Shown here: positions 9,588 through 22,600 of the stretch, one piece after another | Numbering within the stretch: position 1 is the stretch's first letter | How the letters are laid out: each line of letters opens with the position of its first letter | Source of the DNA: Silene noctiflora | Taxonomy: Eukaryota > Streptophyta > Magnoliopsida > Caryophyllales > Caryophyllaceae | Direction of reading: 5' to 3' | Length of the DNA: 43,808 nucleotides | NCBI GenBank assembly: GCA_009801015.1 | Contig: VHZZ01005761.1 | Span: 20,689 to 64,496 of the forward strand | Notes under the pieces: model-generated | The model's input: the letters and a program-made list of their open reading frames with translations, nothing else | What the model was told of the DNA's origin: nothing | Databases searched by the model: none | Program-made: the position numbers and the translations under genes

Positions 9588-12500
9588 ATGTTTGAAGCGC
9601 ATGTAAGTGATCAAATCATCATATTTTTGATTTTATTTATTTATGATTTTGTTTTAGCGAAATACGTTGTTAGTTTGATTGCGTTGCGACTTGCGATGTT
9701 ATGATCGAAGATTTGTGTGACGAATTAGTTGCTGTTTTTGTTGTGATTAGATGTATGCGATAGTTGTTGATTTGATTAAATTAGAAGGAAGTGTAATGAA
9801 ATTGATTTAGAGATTGTGCCTTTGAGAGCTGATGCCAGGAGCTTGGTGTTAGGTTGTTTTGAATTTGTTTTGTAGTATGGTGGAGGTGAGTTAGGGTTGA
9901 ATGTGTATTAACTTTGTGTTTCGATATCGAATAACTGAATTGGCTAACAATCATCTTTATGCAACACATTTATGAAAGTGTCCTACGGTTAGACGTTTTT
10001 GGTGGATCACAAAAAAGTTCTGTCGAGGAACGAAGGTCTGATTGAGATATATTAGGTTTAGAAGTGATTGTCGATAGCATATAAATCTGAAGTTTGAGAG
10101 CAGTTCCGTGTTTTAAGGATAACAATGAATGTTGGTAGGTAATGTTAGTATGTGCCGGAGTGCTTTGCACTAGGCTTATAGAACCAAGAGCAACAGACTA
10201 GACACTAGTCATAAGTTCAGAGAGGTGCCTCCTAAAAGCGATTGGTGATATGAAGAGTACTCGCTAATGTATAAACGAGTCTCCAACTGACAGACGTGGT
10301 CATGTGGGAGAATGCCAAATCACACACGTGGGAAGTGACCTCAACCGTACGAGCCTGTTTGCCACGTGCTTGACATGACACTTAATTCTAGTAACATATT
10401 TTTTTTAATAAAAAACTTCTATGACTTGAAGGGGAGCCTTGGCGCACCGGTTAAGGTGTTGCTTTGTGACCCTGATGTCAGGGGTTCAAGTCCTTGGAGC
10501 GTCCTCTTGCCAAAATGGCAAGGGAAGGCTTGCCCCAATTACACCGTTGTGGTGGGACCCTTCCCTGGACCCTCGTTTAGCGGGGACGCCATCGTGCACC
10601 GGGCTACCCTTATTTTAAAAAAAGTTCTGTGACTTGTGTCCCAAACTCGACACTGTGGCATCCACCACTGGACACGTTATCAACTTTATCACACCCGACT
10701 CTTTTATCTGAGTTGAAGTAACATAGCTTGTAAGCAATATCTTTGATAATAGCAGCTGTATTGTTTTCTTGAGTGCTGAATATGGGTGCTACTCACCTTC
10801 AGAAATCAGAACCTATTCTGTGCTATCTGAAGAGAAGAAACAAGTGATTTTAGAATGGACGTTGTTATTGGAGATTACGTAGTGTGTGGTTAGGATGTAG
10901 ATGGCGTTAAGTTAAGAGGTCAAAATGAAGATATATCCCTGGGGCTCTGTTTAAAATGCCACCCTCCATTCCACTTTTATTGTCCTACTTTCCATTTTGG
11001 GAAGGATTTAAGGAATAGGGGTAAAATTACTATGCCCCCTTAATTAAGAAGAGTGGGGCACAATGTCATTTTTATAGAGGAAGTGGTAGCTAAAAATAAA
11101 ACGGAGAGAGTAACATATAAGTACAAAAAGGTATAGGAGTAACTAGTAAGGATAGTTCGCGAGTACAGAATAAGTTAATTTATGGAGGGATCTGGTCTAA
11201 TATTTCTTGAGATCAAAGTAAAAACAAAGTAACAATTCTGAGTTGGAGGTAAGGTATCTAAGTTGACAAGCACTTTTCTTTTGTGGTGTTTGAATTTTCG
11301 TCTCTTAGCACCGTTAGTGTTCAATTTTATTTGCCCCTTTTCATTTTTGTTTAATAGTCGCCTTTTGTACAATCAGATAAAATGTAAAATGTTTCTTGTT
11401 CACTATATGTTGTCGTTACTTGATAGTGAATTCGCTAATTTTGTGTTTTTAGTTTGTGACGCTGTGCTATTCAAAGGGGGTGGGACTAAATTTTTGCAGA
11501 TGTTGTATAGTTCTTGGCATCAAGCCATCAACCTACCTGTCCAGGATTTCATTTGTCGCCACTCACTTCTATCTAATGTTTATGTTAGGAATTATACCTT
11601 TTACCTTTCACTTAACCTATCATCGGTTGCTTACACTTCAGCTCTTACTAGGGGAGATATGTGGGGTAATGCCTTTTAACCCTGGTCAGTCACATGGAAA
11701 TTTACCGAAATATTACAGGACGGCCAAGGAAAAAATGTTTTGAATTTTTTTAGTCGATCTTGTGGATCTGTGGAGGGTTCAAGGAATGATTACAGTTTCT
11801 ACAACATCTGTCTGATTTACTGGCTTTTCTGTCAGTGTTGCCATTTCCCTTCCTCAGATTATATAAAACTTTAAATTTTTTGCAATGTATCTTTTGTTAT
11901 TTTTTGAGAAACCCTAGAGTTGTTTGCATCCTCTGCGAGTCTGCTGTACTTATACTTGTCACTATATATGTGAAACATGTTTAATATACTTTTCTTGCAG
12001 GTCCTTCATTTGCTTAAAAGATATTTAGGTGAATATGTCCATGGACTGTCTTTAGAAGCTTTAAGAGTCAGCGTGTGGAAAGGTTGGTAACTTAATATTT
12101 AGAACCTTGTGGCCAAGAACGTGTAATTGTTAGGCCTTACAATATTTTCTGATTTGTGACATAGGTGATGTTGTCCTCAAAGATTTGAAGTTGAAAGCAG
12201 AGGCATTAAACTCACTCAAGCTTCCTGTAACTGTGAAAGCTGGTTTTATTGGTACCATAACATTAAAGGTACATTATTTATGTAAACTGTAACAGTTTGC
12301 TTCATCATCCTTCCTGGTTGAAGGCATGTTATCTTCATTTTTTTTTCTGTGTAGGTCCCTTGGAAAAGCCTGGGCAAAGAGCCAGTGATTGTTCTTATAG
12401 ATCGTATTTTTGTTCTAGCCAATCCAGCACCCGATGGAAGCACTGTCAAGGTGGCTCCGTGTGCACTTCTAAGAAAAGCTTGGGTTTTTAGCTGTAACGA

Positions 12501-15500
12501 ATTTACATAGCCTTTAATGCCTATGTCATTTGTTGGTGTTAACAGGAAGAGGACAGAGAGAGGCTCTTCGAAGATAAACTTCACCAGATTGAGGTCAGTG
12601 TTTTTTTTTTGTGCGTGACTGTGTTGACATTTTTTATGCCCTATTTGTTTTTTGCGCTTACAGTAATGGCTGTGACTTCGGTTTTGCTACAAATCTATTT
12701 TTTCGTTTCTGGTGCTGTGTTTTTCCTTTGGAACTCTATGGACCTTGTTCTTATAAGAATAAAAAGGCAAACAAATGATTGAGACGAAGGAGTACTAAAC
12801 TTGTATCAAAGTCTTTGAAGAAAACAGATTTCAAGTGATTTTGGGATTCTGGATATTGGCTCACAATTAGAAGTGCTATACTCAGCTGGCCTTACTCTTT
12901 CCTCGTGTGCACGCTAAATTGTGGCAAAAAATAGAGTTGAAAGAAAAAAAGGAAATTTCCAAGGCTTACTCTGTTTGCAACTTTGTCTCCTGTTATGATT
13001 CATGTGTGAAAATGTGAAATGCATAGTGAAGCACTCTTCAGCTGTAGCTTTGTGTGCAAGTAGCGTTACCTTCGCTATCTGCACACGAGCTCTGTTGTTT
13101 TCATTATATCAAGAAGCATATATTACTTATCTATTAGCTGATATATCTAACATACATGCAGTTTAAAGAACAAGTGTATGTGTTATATTTCTTTCTATCC
13201 CTTATCTTTTGAAGTATATCGATGTTTGGCAGATGAATGCCTCTTTGGAAATTTTTATCTTTGTAGTATTTTAGACAAGCAAAAGTTAGACGCACATAGC
13301 CGAAAAAATAAAAAGATCTGAATGTCACTAACATAATCCCTTTATATGTAGTAGTGGAATATTAGCTGCTTGTTTTTGTTCCCTTTTTGTTGTGATCTTA
13401 GAGAATGGGAGGTCATTTTTGCCCGTATGATATTCATTGCTTTTCTCTGTCTTGTGCAGGAAGCAGAGGCAGCGACTGTTGAAGCAATGTCTAGATCAAA
13501 ACTTGGCAGCGTATGACCTGAAGCGTTATTATTATTCGAATGAATTTCACTTTTACATGCTTGTATTATGTCAATTTGCTCGCGTATATGTATATGCTGT
13601 TGAATAAATTTTACATATCTATGTTCGTTGTGTGTGTCTTACATATTTTAGTTTCTTGGCTCTAATTGGATTCCATTTAGCTTAATGACGGATTTGTAGT
13701 GATGTTTAGCACAGTTGTGTGGTTTTTAATGTATCATTGTCAGTTTTATTGTAGTGATTTCTAAGAATTCTACCTGTCATGCAGTGGTGGCCTGTCATAT
13801 TTATCTTTATTTTGGTTTTCATTTTGTGTTCTGCAGAACACTAATGGAAATTCTTGGCTTGGCTCTCTTATTGGCACTATTATTGGCAATCTTAAAATCA
13901 CAATTAGTAATGTTCATATCAGATACGAGGATTCTAGAAGGTTCGTTATTGTTTTTTTTTGGGCGCATTTTCTCATTCTACCCTTCAATTATACTTTACT
14001 GAGTAATAGACGTTTTTTCGTTAATAGGGGTACTGCTCATCACTAAATTTGTTTCCCTGATATGCAGCAATCCTGGACGTCCATTTGCTTGTGGTGTCAC
14101 CTTGGCCAAGCTTGCTGCTGTTACAATGGACGAGCAAGGAAATGAGACTTTTGACACAAGCGGTGCTCTGGATAAACTGCGCAAGGTGAATCTCCGTAAA
14201 ACTTTGTAAACTGAGTAGGTAAATTTTTTTTGAGAAGTTAAGTTGATGGTGGCAGTTTAACATTTTCCTTGTAGATCATTCTGTGATATTGGCTTAGATT
14301 TGCTCTTGCTATGTGCTACTTAGACTCATTTGGAGTATTTGTCTTGGCGATTGTATTAAAAAGTTCCCTGTGCTCTTGGCTTAAACGATACTGTCCAAGT
14401 GTCATACTCATGTCGGATTGACGGGTCTTGGCCCCTAGTTTGTGAGGTGACATGAAGATTGTTGAAGTCGTCGAAGTGACTGGTGTGTTAGGCTTACTCT
14501 AACAAGGGCAGTAGTACCTAATTGACCGTTTATATCAATTCACTCTAAATACCCTGCATATCAAGCCCGAATAACATGAATGAGTGCATGACATAACTTA
14601 ATACTCCCTCCGATCCAGACCAAAGGTAACATAGGTAAAAATGGAGTATTTAAGAAAAGGTGGAAAAAGTAAGGGTAAAGAGGGGAAAAATAGGTGGGGT
14701 ATGTAATTATGGGTTTAATTGTGAGTGGGTAAGTGGGGTATGTAATGGCATTTTGTGTAAATATCAAATGGGTACAAGGGCAATTTGGTAATGTTGTGGG
14801 CCAAATAAGGAATGTTACCTTTGATTTGGATCGTCCGTTTATAGTAAGTGTTACCTTTGGTCTGGATCGGAGGGAGTATTACGCTTCTTGAACATACTGT
14901 GCTACTCACCAAATGGCTGGTGCCATGGAGTGTAAGTTATCACAATCTGGTAGAAACACACCATGAACACGTAAAACCCCCGTCCAATTATGATCTTGGT
15001 TTATAAAATGGTTTCCTAGCTATCAAAATTTAGTGCTTTGGGTTTTCATGAAGAATTAGAGAAGACAATTATGTTAAAACTATTGCAAGGCTGAACCAAA
15101 TGGATCTTAGTTTTAGGGAATACTGTTATGGAAACTTAAGAAATACTCCCTCCTATTCTATTTTATCTTCCCCTTTCTTCTGGGTTCCAAAATTAAGAAA
15201 CTAATGCAGTTACTTCTCTACCGTCATATTACCCACCACTTTTCTCTCTCTGATCCTCTCAACTCTCACGCAAACCCAACATTTCAGTCTCCAAAGTGAA
15301 ATACTCCCTCCTAACCTATCACCATCGGAACCTGGCCTTCACCACCATAAATTTAGCCAAAAACATCACCTCTGAAGCAACCGAAAACAAACCCCATGAT
15401 GGCAAACCAAACTCAAATGTTGTGTACTTGCGTGTTTGGATGTGGGAGGAAGTGAATCATCGTTGGAGTGACCAAGATGTTCGTTGGTGCGCGCAAGGTG

Positions 15501-16734
15501 TTGAGTTTACCGATATATTTGTTCCTCATGCAGATCTGGAACGGCATGAGGTGCGGCAGTTGGGATGGTGCAGCGTGATTTGCAAAAGATGTGGTTGTAG
15601 GAGACGGGATGCGTGGGTATTGTTATTTTCGGCTAGTTAGAAGGAAATAATGGTGGGGTGGCAGAGGGAGTTAGAAGCAGTGGTGAGTGAACTGATCGGT
15701 GGTCGGAGGTTGGGCTGGGGTGCCGGTTGTGAAGGGGAGAGAGTGCCAGTGGTTGTTGTAGTGGTGGTGGTGGTGGGTGGGTTGAGGGTAAGATGACGTA
15801 GTGGGTGGTGAATGTGAGAGAGAGAGCTTGAGAGGGCCAGGCTGGGATTTTAAGGGAGAATGAGTGAGGGTAAATTTGAGCATTCATGTATAATTTTATG
15901 TCTCAAAAAGGAAATAGGGAAGAAAGACCGACTAAGCCCAAAAAGGAAATCGGGAAGATAAAATAGAATAGGAGGGAGTATGATCTTTCCCTGTTATGGG
16001 GTGGAATTAAGATATTTTAACGTAGGACGTTCTCTTAGGAGATCTGTTGGCATGTCTTACTTTGGCATGAGGACTTGAAGCCAATATACTGTTCTGCTTT
16101 GTTTCTTATGAGTAACATATCTATTTTTTTTTTAACCAAAATAACCATCTATTATTAAAGAATTAATTTCCCTTTACTATGTTTGAACAATGGTTACCTT
16201 CATACTCCAGCTTTTGTATATCGTGGTAGAATTTGGTTTATGGAAAATGTATTTCTCATCATTCTCAACTATTTTGAGGAGAAGGCTCTATAATGTTAGC
16301 GTAGTCATCTCTTTTGAATGTTTCTAGCCAACCTCTTGTTTCTTTTACAGTCCTTGCAGCTTGAAAGACTTGCTATATATCATGATTCTGATAAACCTCC
16401 GTGGAATATCAATAAAGGATGGCCAGAGCTTATACCAAGTGAATGGGTTGAGGTTCGTCAATAGTTGTTTTTGAACTTGGTTGGTCTAAAAATTTAGTAG
16501 TTTGTTCCCTCACTGATACATCTATGTTTCCAGATTTTTGAAGAAGGTGTTAACGAACCAGTAGTTGGGCATGAAAGTGTCAAAACATGGGCTCTAAATC
16601 GTTCATATTTAGTCTCACCTATAAACGGGGTCCTTCGCTATCATCGGCTTGGTAGTCAAGAAAGAAGCAATGCTGATATCCCATTTGAGAAAGCATCTCT
16701 TTTTCTGAACGATGTTTCTTTGACAGTTACAGAG
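9588..16734 (+). CDS. VPS13 exons 1-10: chorein domain and N-terminal lipid-channel cap
   Basis: Exons are 9588-9602, 12001-12082, 12165-12268, 12355-12450, 12546-12593, 13460-13510, 13837-13940, 14068-14185, 16351-16452 and 16534-16734 (residues 1-307). The chorein signature is clear: [20 protein letters not shown], then [15 protein letters not shown] and [12 protein letters not shown]. In VPS13 proteins this end takes up lipid, usually at the ER. Exon 7 starts the next conserved block, [20 protein letters not shown] followed by RYED. The first exon has only five codons and is followed by a 2.4-kb intron. Splice phases agree throughout. Confidence 0.93.
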
Positions 16735-19637
16735 GTATTTAATGATTTATTATGTACACGAACATTTCATCATATTATTTAGCCAGTGTTTCCTATGTTT
16801 TGCTGTATGAATAAATTTGGATCAAGAATGTTTAAAAAAGAGTGTCTTACATAATAATTTAGGTGTTGATCATGATTAGCGTTACAACAACAATAACTTT
16901 AGCTTAATGCCTCTTGGGATAAGTAAGGTAAGGGGTTCGGATCTAGGCAGTCATATGCCTGTGTTGTAAATAGTATGATTGATTGCTATTCTCCTTATTT
17001 GAATCCAAGTAGTTCGGTCTCACTTTTTTCGTGCGGGGGGTTTTGAATTCATGGGGGACTTGGATTTGAATAGTGGGAGTACTTCATAATATAAGAAGTC
17101 AGACAGTTTGGAGTTTGGAAACACTGAGAATGTTATGATGGTGATTTATCAAGTCATAAATTCAGGAATCTTCTTCCAACACAAAAAATTAGTTGAACTT
17201 TTCTCCAAAACAATTTATTAAAATGTTCTCGTCATTTCTCTTTTCGTGAAGCAATTGTCATCTTGCGGAAGTGTACTACAATTTATTTCATCGTGTCAAT
17301 GATTAAGAAGACTTGTGGTTATGAGCTCATGGATGACTTTTCTGTTTCATTGAGATGTCTACATTATGCAGTGATCTTTTCCCGTAAGGCTGAAATGCAT
17401 CTGCTTCTGAACAAACTTCATGCTTGTTTGTTTTCTTTTGACCCTCCTCAGGCACAGTATTATGACTGGATAAAACTTTTGGAGGTTGTTTCACGATATC
17501 GAATGCACATGGAGATTTCACATCTGAGGCCTGTTGTACCAGTCTCAGATGGGCCTCATCTGTGGTGGCGTTACGCTGTACAGGCTTCTCTGCAGCAGCG
17601 GAAAATGTGGTATTGTCACACATCTTATACACTTACATTGACCTCATCTGTAGTTATATTTTAGCTGGTGGAGTTAAACATTTATATTCTTTCATCACAT
17701 TAAAGTTTGGACCTTGAATTAACGTATGTTCAAAACTGCAGCTTTCGCTTTTCATGGGAACGTATGCAATACCTTTGTGAGCTGCGTCGTCGTTATGTTC
17801 AAGTATATGCCAACTTATTGCAACAGTTACCCGAAGTTAACAAACACGAATTGCGGCAGATTGAGAAGGATCTTGACTCAAAAGTTATTCTCCTGTGGAG
17901 GTTTGTACATTAAACTTGATTCTCCGAAGTTATTGGACTACTGGGTTGATGTGCCCTGCACTGAGAGGAAAACTATCATCTTTCCATATAAAACCAAACA
18001 TCTGTCAGATCTTCTCCTGTGCATACGTTTGCTTTCTGGAATTTAGGATCACTTATTCTCTGTCCTTGACAATTGACCTTGCAAACTTTCTTCTCCCTAC
18101 TGTTCAGATTACTTGCACATGCCAAAGTTGAATCTGCGAAGTCTAAAGAAGCTGCGGAGCAGAGGAGGCTTGGGAAAAATAGCTGGTTTTCTTTCAACTG
18201 GTACATATGAGCTTTTCAGAGTGATTTGTCTAGTATAGTTGTACTCATTTTTCCTGGTCTGGAGTTATTTTCTGTTCTTTACCCGAGTAACCGCTTTGGT
18301 GTCATATTAGTTCTATTCCTATTAACTTGTCAGAAAATACTTGATCTCCGTGTTGGCTTGATTTTCCTTATGTTATATTTGTTACACCATGCAATATTAG
18401 GCGTTCCACCCCAGAAGATGCTGCTGCTGCTGCAGATGGTTCTGATATGTCAGAGTTGACACGGGAAAAATTGACAAAAGATGAATGGCAAGCAATTAAT
18501 AACCTTTTAAGTTATCAGCCTGATGAGGACCGTGGGTTGTATTCAGGAAAGGATTTACAAAACATGATACAGTTCATGGTAGATATTTCCATTGGTCAGG
18601 CTGCTGCAAAGATAGTCGACATACATGAAACAGAGGTTCTTTGTGGTAGATTTGAGCAGCTTAATGTATCAACTAAGTTCAAACATAGGAGTGTCTACTG
18701 TGATGTATCTTTGAAATTATATGGATTGTATGCTCCAGAGGGCTCTCTTGCGCAGGTTGGTTATTTGTTTAGATATTTGGTTGCTACATATAATCAATTG
18801 TTCAGTCATTAGAAATGACAGCTGATGGTCTTTTGTTTTGTTATAGCTGTTAATTTACACAATTACGCCCTTCTTTTTGTCTTTGCCTCGTCTTATTCGT
18901 CGTTCTGGTCGCCAATGTAATGATACACCTGTGAACAAATGCGACATGTTACGCAAGTTTTCATAATTCTTTCCTTTTTTTTGAAGCATGTTTTTCCGTG
19001 CCTATGAGTATTTGCATGCTGTTGCAATGCTTTTGATATTATGTCTTATTATTGCTCTCTGCATTGTTTTTTGATAGAGCGTGTGTAGTGAGGAAAAGCA
19101 GAATGCACTGACTGCCAATTTTGTGCGATCACCTGCTGGGGAAAATGTGGACTGGAAGCTTTCAGCCGTCATGTGCCCCTGCCATGTCACGGTAAGTTCT
19201 ATTGATGATAGTTAGTTTTAATAGTTGAGTATCTTGGGTTGTATTTGTTTAGTTTTTGCATTAACTTGGTTGTCCTCTATGCCTATGTATGGGGATGGTG
19301 TGGTGTGCTTATAGCACNNNNNNNNNNNNNNNNNNNNNNNNNNNNNNNNNNNNNNNNNNNNNNNNNNNNNNNNNNNNNNNNNNNNNNNNNNNNNNNNNNN
19401 NNNNNNNNNNNNNNNNNNNNNNNNNNNNNNNNNNNNNNNNNNNNNNNNNNNNNNNNNNNNNNNNNNNNNNNNNNNNNNNNNNNNNNNNNNNNNNNNNNNN
19501 NNNNNNNNNNNNNNNNNNNNNNNNNNNNNNNNNNNNNNNNNNNNNNNNNNNNNNNNNNNNNNNNNNNNNNNNNNNNNNNNNNNNNNNNNNNNNNNNNNNN
19601 NNNNNNNNNNNNNNNNNNNNNNNNNNNNNNNNNNNNN

Positions 19638-19669
<32 letters not shown>

Positions 19670-22600
19670 TGACCCCCATGTACAGAAGATATCATGGATG
19701 TGGCTCCCATCTACAAAAAGACACAATGGAGGTGACAGCCATTACAAAAAAAGGCACCCTAATATGATGCGTGTATACACAATGAGAGATGGATAGTAAC
19801 GCTCTCAAACTATCATGTATAATCTTATCTACTAATAAAAGAAAAGACAAGTGTCCTTTTGGGTGAAGCATATGGCTTCAAATAACTAATAGCTTCAAAA
19901 AATGGAACTTGAAGTCTTGATATGAAGAGGCAACATCATAAAAAATACGATGGTTCCGTTCTGCACCGCCAAATGCAAAAGAACCAATGTTCCAAACTTC
20001 GGCAAACCCAATATTTTTTTCATTCTCCTCTTCCAAGTGGCAAGTACTTCTTTCACCTTTCGAGGATGTACCCAACTTACTCCAAGAGAGAGTGATAAAT
20101 TCCACAAAGACAACCCACGAGCAGGAGAGAAGAAGATGATCCATAGACTCTCCATGCTTACACAAAGAGAACGTTTATTGGCAGGGCTAAAACTTCTCTT
20201 TATAGCATATCTTCTATAGCTATTTTCCCTCGGTTACTCCCTTAAGTTAAAAAGCAAGCTTTAGTAGGAGCTTTACACTTCCAGATCTCGATCACCAATG
20301 ATGCCAAAAAGTCATGAACTGTAGGATTTTCTAAAAGACTGCATAAACTTGTAACGGAAAAGACCCTGCATGACCATGCTTTCAAATAATCTTACAAGAC
20401 CCTTTTTGCACAATTTTAACACAAGAAAACAATGCTAAAAGCCTCAACAAAAGTTTTCCTTCCAATCATTGCGAAATCAAGAAAAACAAAATATTTCATT
20501 GATGATGGCTGTTATCCCACAAGACAACCTCTTCAACTGTGGCATCTTTTTTGAGAAGAGATTCTAAAGAGATTAGAAAATTGGCTTTTAAGGTGATATC
20601 TCCACATCAAATATCGTGCCAAAATAAAACTTCTAATCGATTTTTCTTGAAAGGCTACAGATGACGTAAATAATTTCGAACTGGCCAACACCACGCAAAC
20701 TACTAGCCTCCTTACTCTACGACCTAGCCTATTATCCCATATTTGATGCTTATGACATTCTTCCGAAGTGCCTCAATTTCAATGGCGAACCTGCACACCC
20801 ACTTTGATTTTTGTGCTATATTTTACATTTCGAAGATGTCTTATACCAAGACCACCATCAACCTTAGGAGAACATACTCCATGCCAATTAATCTAATGGA
20901 AATCCTTGTTTCACTCTGTGCCACCCCACAGGAATTCACGTTGCATCTTATCAAGCTTTGAAGCAACACTTAACGGAATAGTAAAAAGAGATATAAAGTA
21001 CACCGATTGATTTCAGTAGCTGTGATTAGTATCATGGGGTGGTCACACATTGCAAGTGGTTCTGTGGGGCATAAGCTGTCCTAATCTGTAATTGTGGGAA
21101 GAGAGTGTATTAAAGGCATATTTTGGCCTAGGATTTTTTATCGGAGATTTAAACATTGTCAAGGATTTATATTAGTAGTTGTGATTAGTATCATGGGTGG
21201 AGCATTGGTAATGTTGTGATTCTTTGTATTGATTTATGTTGTCACACTTAGGAAAGAAAGGAACCCGCATAAAAAAAGTAGCAGGCCAGGCCGCCAGGCT
21301 TTAAAAGTTGGTGCATGAGTGGTGCGGATCTGCCACGGATTCTTCACCCCAGCTAACCATTTGGGATTTTTTATCGGAGATTTAAGCATTGTTAAGGATT
21401 TATATTAGTAGTTGTGATTAGTATCATGGGTGGAGCATTGGTAATGTTGTGGTTCACTGTATTAATTTATGTTGTCACACTTAGGAAAGAAAGGAACCCA
21501 CATAAAAAAAGTAGCAGGCCAGGCCGCCAGGCTTTAAAAGTTGGTGCATATGAGTGGTGTGGATCTGCCATGGATTCTTCACCCCAGCTAACCATTTGGA
21601 TTCTCTATATTGGGTTTGGCTAAGGCTAATGTTGTTAGTGTTTGCTCAGAGTGTGGAAAGCGCTTTGATTGGTACTGCGATAATTCTGTTTCTTCTATGT
21701 TTTGTGAAGAGAAGGAAATATGTTGGTTCAGCATTTCAGCTTATAGGACTCCTTCTTTATTGTGTAAATTTGATGTCGGTTGTCTGTTGAGTGTTGATAT
21801 TGAGACTCTCGCCTTTGCATTCTAAGAGGGCACTTCACTGTCATTTTTGCTGTTTTAAAATATTTCTACTTGTCTCATGTGTCTAAAATGACTAATTTTG
21901 CAATGAAGGTTTTGATGGAGAGTTACGACCGTTTCATGGATTTTGTTAAGAGGAGTAATGCAGTGAGTCCTACCGTTGCCATGGAAACTGCTACAGCATT
22001 ACAGGTGTGATGATAGGGCTTATATGGTTGTCACAGCTAAGTGCCTTTTGTATACTCATCTGTCAAAAGAAAAAGTAAATGAGATGCTGCCTACACTGAA
22101 AGTGCTTTGTTACTTTAAGGTTGTGAATCTCGACAACTACTGCCTGAATGGGGCATAGTCAAATTTTGCGAGGCTTAAAATTTTATCTCGCAGTTTTTAG
22201 AGAGGCTATTTGAAAGATGAAATGCTATCTACTGTATTGATTGGAAATCATATTTAAGATTGTAGTTAGGGCAAACCATCTGGAAAGAATTTCTATTTTC
22301 ATTCGTAAAAATTAATTTGTATAGTTATAAGTGTTAATTTGTATGTGGTATGCTGCGAAAGATGGGAATACCTTTTTAATGAGCAAGAGTGGCGTGTTTA
22401 TTTTCCCACTTTGCTGTTTGTGTATTCATTGTCTTCACATATGTCATTCATGTCTCTTATTTCCTTGGTAATTTCTTTATCTCTATTCAAGTGACTAACA
22501 TTAAATATTATTTTTCGATTGGGCAGATGAAGTTTGAAAAGGTAACACGTAAAGCGCAGGAGCAGTTTCAAATGGTCTTGGAAGAACAGAGCAGGTTTGC

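Larger units (their letters stand above)
9603..12000 (+). other. Intron 1 of the VPS13 gene (2.4 kb)
   Basis: The donor is CAT|GTAAGT and the acceptor is TTTCTTGCAG. The intron holds an Au-type SINE (10430-10616) and a possible degenerate Stowaway (about 10963-11111). I find no internal gene. The rest is AT-rich unique-looking sequence. Confidence 0.85.
14186..16350 (+). other. Intron 8 of the VPS13 gene (2.2 kb)
   Basis: Donor AAG|GTGAAT, acceptor TCTTTTACAG. About half the intron is two Stowaway-type elements (14604-14876 and 15146-15978). Nothing else in it looks like a gene. Confidence 0.85.
19192..21908 (+). other. Intron 15 (2.7 kb as assembled), LINE- and repeat-filled, contains a gap
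   Basis: Donor ACG|GTAAGT, acceptor CAATGAAG. Contents in order are unique sequence, a 320-N gap, a G run, a minus-strand LINE remnant, a partial repeat copy, a 234-bp tandem duplication and about 300 bp with open frames I could not assign. The true length is unknown because of the gap. Confidence 0.8.

Noticed and set aside
10438..10493. Possible tRNA gene in intron 1
   Set aside because: The boxes belong to an Au-type SINE with a matching body and flanking duplications.
17263..17664. Plus-strand frame of 133 codons taken as a separate gene
   Set aside because: Its middle part is VPS13 exon 11 (17452-17609). The rest is intron read-through.
19218..19796. Several frames spanning the gap, with proline or glycine runs
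   Set aside because: They are artefacts of the N run and the adjacent G tract.
19795..19860. Possible Helitron 5' end (CTACTAATAAAAG-type sequence)
   Set aside because: The same stretch occurs in the LINE copy in intron 25, so it is LINE 3' UTR read in reverse.
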